Source: AG25 sp035518815 (GTDB lineage Bacteria > Gemmatimonadota > Gemmatimonadetes > Gemmatimonadales > GWC2-71-9). From it: a stretch of DNA of 64,000 nucleotides. The first letter of the stretch is position 1. Each line of letters begins with the position of its first letter. Positions 57,572-64,000 of this stretch are shown here, one piece after another. The notes under the pieces are model-generated. The model was given only the letters and a program-made list of their open reading frames with translations, searched no databases and was not told the DNA's origin. The stretch covers positions 24,883 through 88,882 of the forward strand of contig DATIXG010000139.1 in NCBI GenBank assembly GCA_035518815.1. The letters run 5' to 3'. The translations under genes were made by a program, and so were the position numbers.

Positions 57572-58787
57572 GCTCGACGATACACTCGGCAAAGGTGGAG
57601 GTCGAAACCTGCTTCGCGGCGGGCAACAGCCGCGCGAGGTCGTAGGTGACGCGCCCGCCCAGAATCGCGGCGGCAATGCCCCGCTCGACCGCCGCCGCTA
57701 CGTCGTGCCAGCCCAGCTCCTCGAACATCATGGCGCCGGAGAGGATCACGCTGCCCGGGTTCACCTTGTCCTGCCCCGCGTACTTCGGTGCCGTGCCGTG
57801 GGTCGCCTCGTAGACGGCATACCCGTCGCCGACGTTGCCGCCGGGTGCCAAGCCCAGGCCGCCCACCTGCGCCGCCGCCGCGTCGGACAAGAGGTCGCCG
57901 TTCAGGTTCGGCGCCGCGATCACCGAATATTCATCGGGCCGAAGCACGAGCTGCGCGAACATCGCATCAGTGATGCGGTCCTTGATGACCACACGTCCCG
58001 CCTTCCCCGTCCCCCCTCCCACTTCACTCTCGGGAATGGTCTTGTCGCCGAACTTCTCCTTCGCGATCTCATAGCCCCATTCCCGGAAGCCGCCCTCGGT
58101 GAACTTCATGATGTTGCCTTTGTGCACGAGCGTCACGGAGCTCCGGCCGGCCTGAATGGCGTACTGGATCGCCTTGGCGACCAGGCGCTGGCTGCCGAAC
58201 TTGGACATCGGCTTGATACCGATAGCGCTTCCCGGCCGGATCTTGGCACCGAAGCGTTCCGAGAGAAACTGGATTATTGCGTCCGCTTCGGGTCCACCGG
58301 CGCGGTACTCGACCCCCGAGTATACGTCCTCGATGTTTTCGCGAAAGATCACGACGTCGAGCTTTTGCGGCTCGCGCATCGGGCTCGGCACGCCGGGGAA
58401 GTAGCGCACCGGACGGATGCAGGCGTACAGATCGAGCAGCTGGCGCAGGGCGACGTTGAGGGAGCGGATCCCGCCGCCGACCGGGGTCGTGAGGGGCCCC
58501 TTGATGGCGACGCGGTGCTGGCGGATGGTCTCGAGCGTGGCATCGGGCAGCCAGGTGCCGGTCTGCTTGAACGCCTTCTCGCCGGCCAGGACCTCGAGCC
58601 ATTCGACCTTGCGCTTGCCGCCGGAGGTCTTCTGGACCGCGGCATCGAACACGCGCCGCGCGGCGCGCCAGATGTCCGGACCCGTGCCGTCGCCCTCGAT
58701 GAAGGGGATGATGGGCTGGTCTGGCACCACCCAGCGGTCGTGCCGGAAGTCGATGCGATCGCCCATCTGGAGCAGGCTCCCGGCCAC
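57564..58787 (-). CDS. icd: NADP-dependent isocitrate dehydrogenase
   Basis: The 407-residue enzyme oxidises isocitrate to 2-oxoglutarate. The motifs IIPFIEGDGTGPDIW, the phosphorylatable/substrate serine region GGGIRSLNVALRQ, RENIEDVYSGVEY and NLNGDLLSDAAAAQVGGLGLAPGGN match bacterial NADP-ICDH. The small-domain segment (about 245-265) is short and reads VGGGTGKAGRVVIKD. The start is GTG at 58787; ATG at 58766 (MGDRIDF) is an alternative. It is divergent from the His-rich/TonB pair and shares its promoter region. Confidence 0.94.
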   Translation of the reverse strand: MAGSLLQMGDRIDFRHDRWVVPDQPIIPFIEGDGTGPDIWRAARRVFDAAVQKTSGGKRKVEWLEVLAGEKAFKQTGTWLPDATLETIRQHRVAIKGPLTTPVGGGIRSLNVALRQLLDLYACIRPVRYFPGVPSPMREPQKLDVVIFRENIEDVYSGVEYRAGGPEADAIIQFLSERFGAKIRPGSAIGIKPMSKFGSQRLVAKAIQYAIQAGRSSVTLVHKGNIMKFTEGGFREWGYEIAKEKFGDKTIPESEVGGGTGKAGRVVIKDRITDAMFAQLVLRPDEYSVIAAPNLNGDLLSDAAAAQVGGLGLAPGGNVGDGYAVYEATHGTAPKYAGQDKVNPGSVILSGAMMFEELGWHDVAAAVERGIAAAILGGRVTYDLARLLPAAKQVSTSTFAECIVEHV

Positions 58788-58845
58788 CGGGGGGGCGGCC
58801 GCACGTGAGTGGACAGGGTAGCGAATGCCGATCTGGAACGCGTGC

Positions 58846-58875
58846 AGTCTACATGACAGCGGCAGGGTTGCGCCA
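58846..58875 (-). promoter_or_regulatory. icd promoter (shares -35 region with divergent promoter)
   Basis: On the minus strand, TGGCGC (58875-58870) and TAGACT (58851-58846) are separated by 18 bases. The leader would be about 50 bases. The -35 overlaps the -35 of the divergent promoter at 58868-58897. Confidence 0.5.
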
Positions 58876-58897
58876 GCCGAACCCGGTGCCGTAGACT
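58868..58897 (+). promoter_or_regulatory. Promoter of the His-rich protein and TonB receptor
   Basis: TTGCGC (58868-58873) and TAGACT (58892-58897) are 18 bases apart. The -10 ends eight bases before the ATG at 58906, and no ribosome-binding site lies between, so the transcript is probably leaderless. Confidence 0.5.
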
Positions 58898-58905
58898 ATG
58901 GCCCG

Positions 58906-59244
58906 ATGCGCGCCCACCGCGTTGCGTTCCGCTCGATCATCGCTCTCGCCGCCGTGTGTTGGCTGGCTGCGGGGCCTGGTGGACTCGTGCTGCGTCAGGC
59001 CTTGGCCTGCCGCGACGCGATGGGGATGCCCGCGCACCATCACCACATGCCTCAATCAGGGTCTTGCTTCTGTAGCCAGATGGTGGGCGCGTTCGACCAG
59101 ACGGTCTCGTCCGCCATGCCGGCGTTCGCTGTCCCCGGCGCGGGAGTCGTCACGCCGGTCGGTAGCACTCCAGAACCGTCCGCCCTGCCCCTTCCTCCGT
59201 CCCCTTCGTTCGTCCCGGAGACTCCGCCCCCGATTCTCGCGTAG
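58906..59244 (+). CDS. His/Met/Cys-rich secreted small protein, possible metal binder
   Basis: The 112-residue protein has a hydrophobic N-terminal signal or anchor (about 8-28). A metal-ligand-rich patch follows, CRDAMGMPAHHHHMPQSG followed by SCFCSQM, with three cysteines, four adjacent histidines and four methionines. A Pro-rich tail ends the protein. No named family was recognised. The patch resembles copper- or zinc-binding segments, and a TonB-dependent receptor follows on the same strand. The ATG at 58906 is preferred over an earlier one at 58825, which lies in the promoter. The role in metal handling is inference. Confidence 0.65.
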   Translation: MRAHRVAFRSIIALAAVCWLAAGPGGLVLRQALACRDAMGMPAHHHHMPQSGSCFCSQMVGAFDQTVSSAMPAFAVPGAGVVTPVGSTPEPSALPLPPSPSFVPETPPPILA

Positions 59245-59292
59245 GCCAAGACGGTTCGTTTCAGCCTGGGCGCGACGTTTGGGGAACGTGCG

Positions 59293-59311
59293 CGGCGCTT
59301 TCCGAGCGCCG
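59293..59311. other. Short hairpin in the gap before the TonB receptor
   Basis: CGGCGCT pairs with AGCGCCG around a TTCCG loop in the 148-base gap 59245-59392. No T-tract follows, so it is at most a weak attenuation or processing signal. Nothing else was identified in this gap. Confidence 0.3.
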
Positions 59312-59392
59312 GGCCGCGGTTCGCGCCCTTTGCGTCGCCTGTGTTGGTACGGCGGCCGAGCGCCGCCGCGCGCGACCTCACACGCGGAGTGC

Positions 59393-61399
59393 ATGATGTC
59401 TCCACGCCTCGCAGTACTCCTTCTTGGCTGCCTCCCGGCCATGGTGTATGCCCAGCAACCGCCGGCGCAGGATTCCGCCCATCAGCACGGCGACTCTCTG
59501 ACCCGGACACCGATTACCCTGCAACCGGTGACGGTCACCGCAACCGCCGTACAGCGCGAGGATCCCCGCACCTCTGTACGGGTCTCGGCCGCCGCGATCC
59601 AACAAGCCCCCGCTACCAACGCGTACGACCTGCTCCGTCAGACCGCAGGTCTGGAAGTCCACGACCAGGGCCAAGGACCCGGATTCGCCTCGGACGCCTC
59701 GGTGCGCGGGTTCAGTTCGGACCACTCAACCGATTTGGCTCTGTGGGTTGACGGCGTTCCCATCAACGAGCCAGTGAATGGGCATGCAGAGGGCTACAAC
59801 GACTGGAGCCTGCTGTTCCCCCAAGGCGTGCAGGACATCGACGTGATCAAGGGGCCGACGAGCGCGCTGTACGGCAACTTCGCGATGGCGGGCATAGTGA
59901 ACGTGCGCACCCTCGAGCGAATGCACGGCACGTCGGTCTTGGTTGAGCCTGGCTCCTACGGGCGGGTTGCGGGGACGCTACTCACCGGCTTCGATCACGA
60001 TACGAAGAGCGGTGTGTTCGGCATTCGTGCAGTACGGGAAGACGGATGGCGTCCCAACAGCGGCTACGACCTTGCTCAGGCTCACGGGCGGTACGTGACC
60101 TCGCTGAGCCCCAGCACCACGCTCGACCTCGGAACCGAGTTCTATGCGACGCGATGGGACTCGCCCGGGTTCTTGACCGACAGCCAGTACACCGCGGGGC
60201 TCTACGACGTCGTCGCGAATGCCTCCGACGGGGGCTTCAAGCGGCGCGCGCAGGAGCGCGCCAGCCTGCGGGTGTTTGTCAACTCATCATTGTTGTGGCG
60301 TACGACGGCGTACGCGACCCAAGGTCGGTGGCAGCTCTACCTGACTATCCCGCCCGAGCCGGGGAGCGGCGAGGGCTCCGGCAGCCAGACTGAGGAAGAG
60401 GATCACCGCTACGGGTTCGGTCTGACGAGCGCCCTGACTTGGGCGCTGCCACGCCTTGACCTTACGGTCGGGACCGAAGGGCGGTGGGACCATTCCGACT
60501 ACGAGAATTGGCTTACCACCGACCGTTCCCGCGACTCCGCGCAGACATTGGTGTCGGCCCGGCAGGCCTCGGGCGCGCTCTTTGTCGAATCGGCCACCGA
60601 TGTCACCCGGCACATGCGCCTGACCGTGGGGGGCCGCCTGGACGCGCTGGACACGCGCTCGGAACCCGACAGCGCGGTTGCCGCGAGCGCCGGGAAGACG
60701 GTGTTCTCACCCAAGCTGGGCGTGCTCTACCACCTGGGGTTCCCGGCCGACTGGTACGCCAATGTGTCGAAGGGCTTTCGCCAGACCGATGGCGTCATAG
60801 AAGACCCCACCCTGCCGTTCATTACCGAGTGGGCCTATGAGACGGGGATCAAGGTGGATACGCGGCGCGTAGCCGCGAGCATCGCGCTGTTTCAAATGGA
60901 CGTCAGCAACGAGCAGACCTTCGACCCCGTGACGCTTACGTCCTTCAGTGGCGGGAGCAGCCGGCGCCGCGGCGTCGAGGCTGGGCTCGTGGCCCGTGCC
61001 GGCACGGGTGTATCGGTGAGCACGGACTGGACGTTCAATGACGCGCGATACCGTGAGTTGATCACGGAGGATGGGGATACCCTCAATGACGCGCGTGTCT
61101 ACAACACGGCCAGGTACGTGGGCATCGTGGGACTGGAGGTCGCGCCGCCAGCAGCCGCCTGGCGCCTGGGGGTCAGCTCGAACGTGGTGGGTCCCTACAG
61201 CCCCTTTGACGAACCGGGCGTGGTACGCCCCGCCTACGCCCTGGTCCACCTTAGCGGAGGGTTCAGGTTTGGCGGTGCGCTTCTTCAAGTCGGAGTGAGA
61301 AACCTGCTCGACCAGGCGTATCGGGAGCTCGAGGCGGGCGGATTCGTCTCGCCAGGTCAGCCGCGGACCGTATACGGGGTGTTGCGCTACGGGTGGTAG
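59393..61399 (+). CDS. TonB-dependent receptor
   Basis: The 668-residue outer-membrane receptor has a signal peptide (MSPRLAVLLLGCLPAMVYA) and a short His-containing linker (DSAHQHGDS). A plug domain (about 45-160) carries ITLQPVTVTATA, VRGFSSDHSTDLALWVDGVPIN and IDVIKGPTSALYGNFAMAGIVNV. A 22-strand-type barrel follows, ending NLLDQAYRELEAGGFVSPGQPRTVYGVLRYGW (split here). The histidines and the metal-ligand-rich neighbour suggest a metal or metallophore substrate, which is not proven. Two adjacent ATGs are at 59393 and 59396. Confidence 0.88.
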   Translation: MMSPRLAVLLLGCLPAMVYAQQPPAQDSAHQHGDSLTRTPITLQPVTVTATAVQREDPRTSVRVSAAAIQQAPATNAYDLLRQTAGLEVHDQGQGPGFASDASVRGFSSDHSTDLALWVDGVPINEPVNGHAEGYNDWSLLFPQGVQDIDVIKGPTSALYGNFAMAGIVNVRTLERMHGTSVLVEPGSYGRVAGTLLTGFDHDTKSGVFGIRAVREDGWRPNSGYDLAQAHGRYVTSLSPSTTLDLGTEFYATRWDSPGFLTDSQYTAGLYDVVANASDGGFKRRAQERASLRVFVNSSLLWRTTAYATQGRWQLYLTIPPEPGSGEGSGSQTEEEDHRYGFGLTSALTWALPRLDLTVGTEGRWDHSDYENWLTTDRSRDSAQTLVSARQASGALFVESATDVTRHMRLTVGGRLDALDTRSEPDSAVAASAGKTVFSPKLGVLYHLGFPADWYANVSKGFRQTDGVIEDPTLPFITEWAYETGIKVDTRRVAASIALFQMDVSNEQTFDPVTLTSFSGGSSRRRGVEAGLVARAGTGVSVSTDWTFNDARYRELITEDGDTLNDARVYNTARYVGIVGLEVAPPAAAWRLGVSSNVVGPYSPFDEPGVVRPAYALVHLSGGFRFGGALLQVGVRNLLDQAYRELEAGGFVSPGQPRTVYGVLRYGW

Positions 61400-61421
61400 T
61401 CCGGGTCGCTGAGGACGACGC

Positions 61422-62468
61422 CTAGGAGAAGTCCGTCCCCGCGACCTGAGCCGAGAGCTTCCCCTCGCTCACCAGCAATGCCACGTCCGGGCGCACTTGG
61501 TCTTCCAGCGGCACGTTGTTCCGATCGCGGCGCACCATGCGGGAGAAGAGCGACAGGTCGTGATCGAACAGGAAGCGGAAGAGCAGTCGCGTCCACGACG
61601 TGTGGTAGAAGAGATTGTTGTAGAACTCGGGCGCGATCGCGCGGATCTTGGGCAGCCGGTTCCAGGGGACCGACGGGAAGTCGTGGTGCTCGTTGTGGTA
61701 GCCCACATTGAACGCCAGCGTGTTCAGGATCCCGTAGTAACTGAAGGTCTCCTGTTCTCCCGGGGTGGTCATGTAGTGACGCTGGATCCACCGCGCGCCG
61801 AGCGGGTGCAGGCCGATCGCAAAGAACAGCGAGAGGCAGAAGTACAGCAGGGCCTTCGGACCGAGCGCGAAGTACATCGCGGTGTCGAACACGATCATGA
61901 TCCCGAGATTCGTCAGGCTCCACGGATCGAGCAGGGACACTTCCTTCACCCGGATCGGCCGAACGATCTGGAAGATCGGATAGAACAGGAGCCAGAGCGC
62001 CTTCCCGAGGGCCGAGTGCCCGACCAGGCGCGCCTCCCAGCGGCCCGGAATGTCGGCGTCCAGCTCGTATACGCCCTGAAACGCGTGATGCTTCAGGTGG
62101 TACTTGTGGAACGAGACGGAGCCGGGGAGGAACAGGGGCAGATTCGCGATCAGCTCGGTGATCATGTTCGGCACTTTGCGCTTGAACGCGAGCCGATGCG
62201 TGCAGTCGTGGATCATGACGAACAGCGCGTGATTCGCGAATGCGCCCACGCAATACGCGAGGAGCACGATCGCCCACCAGGGCTGCCGTGAGGCAGTCCA
62301 CGCCATCACCATCTGCAGCGACACAATCCCCACCGTCCACCAGAACGTGGTGGGGTTGTGACCGATGAGCGCACGAATCTCGGGGTGCCGCCGCAGGATT
62401 TCCTTGGTGCGCGCGCGGTGCGGCTCCGGCGCATTCGAGAAGGCGAAGTCTTCAGTGCTCCGAGTCAT
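61422..62468 (-). CDS. Membrane desaturase closely resembling dihydroceramide delta-4 desaturase (DEGS1)
   Basis: The 348-residue integral membrane di-iron desaturase has three histidine boxes: H87-DCT-H91, H124-LK-H127-H128 and H258-NE-H261-H262. The third box sits in FNVGYHNEHHDFPSVP, a signature of eukaryotic sphingolipid delta-4 desaturases. The N-terminal HRARTKEILRRHPEIRALI and the segment GLHPLGARWIQRHYMTTPGE also align with DEGS1. The probable substrate is a sphingoid or long-chain amide lipid, not an ordinary phospholipid acyl chain. No other sphingolipid gene is in the window. It converges on the TonB receptor gene with a 22-base gap. Confidence 0.85.
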   Translation of the reverse strand: MTRSTEDFAFSNAPEPHRARTKEILRRHPEIRALIGHNPTTFWWTVGIVSLQMVMAWTASRQPWWAIVLLAYCVGAFANHALFVMIHDCTHRLAFKRKVPNMITELIANLPLFLPGSVSFHKYHLKHHAFQGVYELDADIPGRWEARLVGHSALGKALWLLFYPIFQIVRPIRVKEVSLLDPWSLTNLGIMIVFDTAMYFALGPKALLYFCLSLFFAIGLHPLGARWIQRHYMTTPGEQETFSYYGILNTLAFNVGYHNEHHDFPSVPWNRLPKIRAIAPEFYNNLFYHTSWTRLLFRFLFDHDLSLFSRMVRRDRNNVPLEDQVRPDVALLVSEGKLSAQVAGTDFS

Positions 62469-62498
62469 GCGGCTCCGGATGGGTTCGAGGGCTGTTTA

Positions 62499-62526
62499 AC
62501 AGTACGGCGCGGGTTTGCGTGCGCAA
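62499..62526 (-). promoter_or_regulatory. Candidate promoter of the desaturase gene
   Basis: On the minus strand, TTGCGC (62526-62521) and TACTGT (62504-62499) are 16 bases apart in the 60-base gap after the DUF2911 gene. The TGTTAAACA palindrome directly downstream could be an operator. Confidence 0.35.
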
Positions 62527-62528
62527 GG

Positions 62529-63107
62529 CTAACCCTGCTTCAGGGTTGCACGGACGCGCGTCCGCTCCCATTCGATGACCAGGGACAGGGCGTTCGCACC
62601 GGCCGGCTCGAGGCGAATCGTGAGCTTTTCGACCGGGGCCTGCGTCTGTTCCACGGGCACGGTCACCGCACCTACGTCCTGCTTGCGCACGTTCTCGTCG
62701 ATCGCGATCCCCCAGCGCTCGGCCGCCGAATTCGCCACGAGCTGCCACGACTTGGCGCCCGGAATCGCGTAGAGTGAATACACCCCTGGCTTCAAACTGA
62801 TGTCGCCGAGCTTGGCCGCGACCGGGAGGTGAATGGTCGTGGCCTCGTTGGCGCCGAGGCGCCAGGGCTGATCGAACGGCACCAGGCCGCCCATGATCGT
62901 GCGCCCCTTCGCGCTCGGCCGGCCGTAGCAGACCTTTACTTCGGCGCCACCAAGCGTGCCGACCGCAGAGTCGGGCGGACTGGCGCGTTTCACGAGCTGG
63001 GCTGGCTCTTCACGAAACCAGCAACCGTCTTTCGCGGCGCTCGGCCGGGCCGCGGCGATGGCGCCGCACAGGGCCAGGACGCCCGTCAATTCCCAAAGTG
63101 CCTTCAT
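62529..63107 (-). CDS. DUF2911 family exported protein
   Basis: The 192-residue protein has a signal peptide (about 1-24, LTGVLALCGAIAAARPSAA) and a beta-rich DUF2911 domain with KVCYGRPSAKGRTIMGGLVPFDQPWRLGANEATTI (split here) and KPGVYSLYAIPGAKSW. The family is common in Bacteroidota and Gemmatimonadota and has no known function. The start MKALWEL at 63107 is preferred because GGAGG sits about 11 bases upstream; MKSMKAL (63116) is possible. Confidence 0.85.
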   Translation of the reverse strand: MKALWELTGVLALCGAIAAARPSAAKDGCWFREEPAQLVKRASPPDSAVGTLGGAEVKVCYGRPSAKGRTIMGGLVPFDQPWRLGANEATTIHLPVAAKLGDISLKPGVYSLYAIPGAKSWQLVANSAAERWGIAIDENVRKQDVGAVTVPVEQTQAPVEKLTIRLEPAGANALSLVIEWERTRVRATLKQG

Positions 63108-63159
63108 TGATTTCATTTCCTCCATGCTGTGTGGTCCTGCCCGCATCGGGTCCGGCCGC

Positions 63160-63165
63160 TATACT
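63160..63165 (+). promoter_or_regulatory. Candidate -10 element of the 54-residue protein gene (leaderless)
   Basis: TATACT ends seven bases before the ATG at 63173 with no ribosome-binding site between. On the opposite strand the same bases give TAGTAT, a possible -10 for the DUF2911 gene. No clear -35 was found. Confidence 0.35.
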
Positions 63166-63172
63166 ACCCGCC

Positions 63173-63337
63173 ATGGAAAGAATTCGCGTTGAGCAGCACG
63201 GCTCCGTGGGACTGCTCTGGTTCGGCGGCTGGCTCTTCACGCTCGGCTTCGTACACCTGACCTTCTGGAAAGGTGTGCTGGCGATCGTGCTGTGGCCGTA
63301 CTACCTGGGCGTCTTGTTCGGCTTCACGCCGCACTAG
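63173..63337 (+). CDS. Small two-helix membrane protein
   Basis: The 54-residue protein has two hydrophobic stretches (about 12-29 and 33-50, GVLAIVLWPYYLGVLFGF). Aromatic and glycine residues are common. It is not recognised as a named family. The ATG at 63173 follows a -10-like sequence directly. It lies alone between two genes on the opposite strand. Confidence 0.6.
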   Translation: MERIRVEQHGSVGLLWFGGWLFTLGFVHLTFWKGVLAIVLWPYYLGVLFGFTPH

Positions 63338-63357
63338 GCGTCGGGGGTCGGGCCGGG

Positions 63358-64000
63358 CTATCTGCCGCGGTTGCTCTCCGCCACGCGGCGGCGCAGCTCC
63401 GTGATCCAGGTAGGCGACACCACGAGCTGAAAGTCGTCCGCGTCCGAGATGATCGCGAGCACCCGCCTGCCGTCCCGCGTGATGTCGTAGTCCGCCACCC
63501 GTGAGGCGGCCGCCGTCAGATTCGGCACGATGGTATCGCGCGCGAGCAGCGTGAAGTTCGGCGCGATCGACACCCGGGCCGCGAGCAGGGACGCGCCCGC
63601 CCGGTAGTACAGGCGCGTGCCATCGCGGGACCAGACCGGCTCTCCCCCGCCCGCCACCGAAATCTGAATCCGCGACGACGGATCGGGGAAAGAACGCACG
63701 TACACCTCCGAACGGCCCGACTCGTCCGACACGACGGCCGCCCACCTCCCGTTCGGCGCGAACGTCGGGGCCAGCTCATTCGCGGGCGACGTGAGGTACG
63801 GTTCGGCCGCCCGTCCCGAGTCGAGGCGGACGCGGAAGATGTCCCAGGTATTCTGGAAGGACTGGATGAGCAGCCACTTGCGGTCCGGCGACATCGTGAC
63901 CGTGGAGACGAGGTACGGGCTCTCGAACAGTCGTTCCGCCGGTGAGCCGCCCGCCGCGATCTGCGACCAGACCCCGCTGCGCACCAGGCTCGCCGCCGTG
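63358..64000 (-). CDS. C-terminal part of a PD40/TolB-type propeller protein (likely serine/threonine kinase)
   Basis: The last 213 codons of a protein enter from the right edge. They contain repeated beta-propeller blades: MSPDRKWLLIQS, APNGRWAAVVSDESGRSEVYV, PVWSRDGTRLYYRAG and DITRDGRRVLAII. This is the usual C-terminal half of large Gemmatimonadota and Acidobacteriota serine/threonine kinases, but the kinase domain would lie outside the window, so that part is inference. A stand-alone TolB-like protein is possible. Confidence 0.7.
   Translation of the reverse strand, partial: TAASLVRSGVWSQIAAGGSPAERLFESPYLVSTVTMSPDRKWLLIQSFQNTWDIFRVRLDSGRAAEPYLTSPANELAPTFAPNGRWAAVVSDESGRSEVYVRSFPDPSSRIQISVAGGGEPVWSRDGTRLYYRAGASLLAARVSIAPNFTLLARDTIVPNLTAAASRVADYDITRDGRRVLAIISDADDFQLVVSPTWITELRRRVAESNRGR

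Overview
The window is a dense, high-G+C bacterial chromosome segment made almost entirely of core housekeeping genes. The gene content fits a Gram-negative, menaquinone-using member of the Gemmatimonadota or a close relative. The clues are a futalosine-pathway mqnE, a complete 14-subunit complex I, a cytochrome b558-type SdhC, two TonB-receptor-like outer-membrane proteins, M28 and M61 metallopeptidases, and a PD40/TolB-type propeller fragment at the right edge. The phylum call is inference from gene content, not from a marker search. No tRNA, rRNA, CRISPR array, prophage or insertion sequence was seen.

Positions 1-27563 (minus strand) hold 29 genes read in one direction with almost no gaps. 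In transcription order they are nuoA-B-C-D-E-F-G-H-I-J-K-L-M-N (complex I), a phosphohexomutase, a UPF0182 membrane protein, sucC-sucD, an EIIA-CBS regulatory protein, ndk, a DUF177 (YceD) protein, rpmF, plsX-fabH-fabD-fabG-acpP-fabF, and a partial mqnE. Neighbours repeatedly overlap by 1-4 bases (ATGA, GTGA, TAATG), so translational coupling is the rule. A good sigma70-like promoter (TTGACA-17-TACGTT) lies in front of nuoA.

Positions 27673-36286 carry dcd, glucose-6-phosphate isomerase, a small membrane protein, a PSMA-like M28 peptidase, a small zinc-ribbon membrane protein and the sdhCAB operon (plus strand, own promoter). Positions 36283-58787 are a second long minus-strand run. It reads icd, pepA, a plug-type outer-membrane protein, yicC-gmk-rpoZ-coaBC, a family-4 UDG, dnaB, radA, ispD, a Sua5/YrdC protein, a low-molecular-weight phosphatase, aroE, comF, gapA-pgk-tpiA-secG, carA, an HU-type protein, an M61 peptidase, trmL and mdh. 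Together the two runs cover complex I and complex II, several TCA steps (Icd, SucCD, Sdh, Mdh), lower glycolysis, type II fatty acid synthesis and replication or repair functions.

Positions 58788-64000 are more accessory. Divergent promoters share a -35 region between icd and a His/Cys/Met-rich secreted protein followed by a TonB-dependent receptor. Next come a membrane desaturase strikingly like eukaryotic dihydroceramide delta-4 desaturase (DEGS1), a DUF2911 protein, a 54-residue membrane protein and the edge-truncated propeller protein.

The most unusual signals are the DEGS1-like desaturase, two families of short dispersed repeats (a GGGG-NNN heptamer array able to form G-quadruplexes, and a hairpin-forming CCGTTCCGCGTTCC element) that sit in intergenic gaps and in frame inside nuoA and comF, the His-rich protein and receptor pair with apparently leaderless expression, and an EIIA-CBS protein translationally coupled to succinyl-CoA synthetase.
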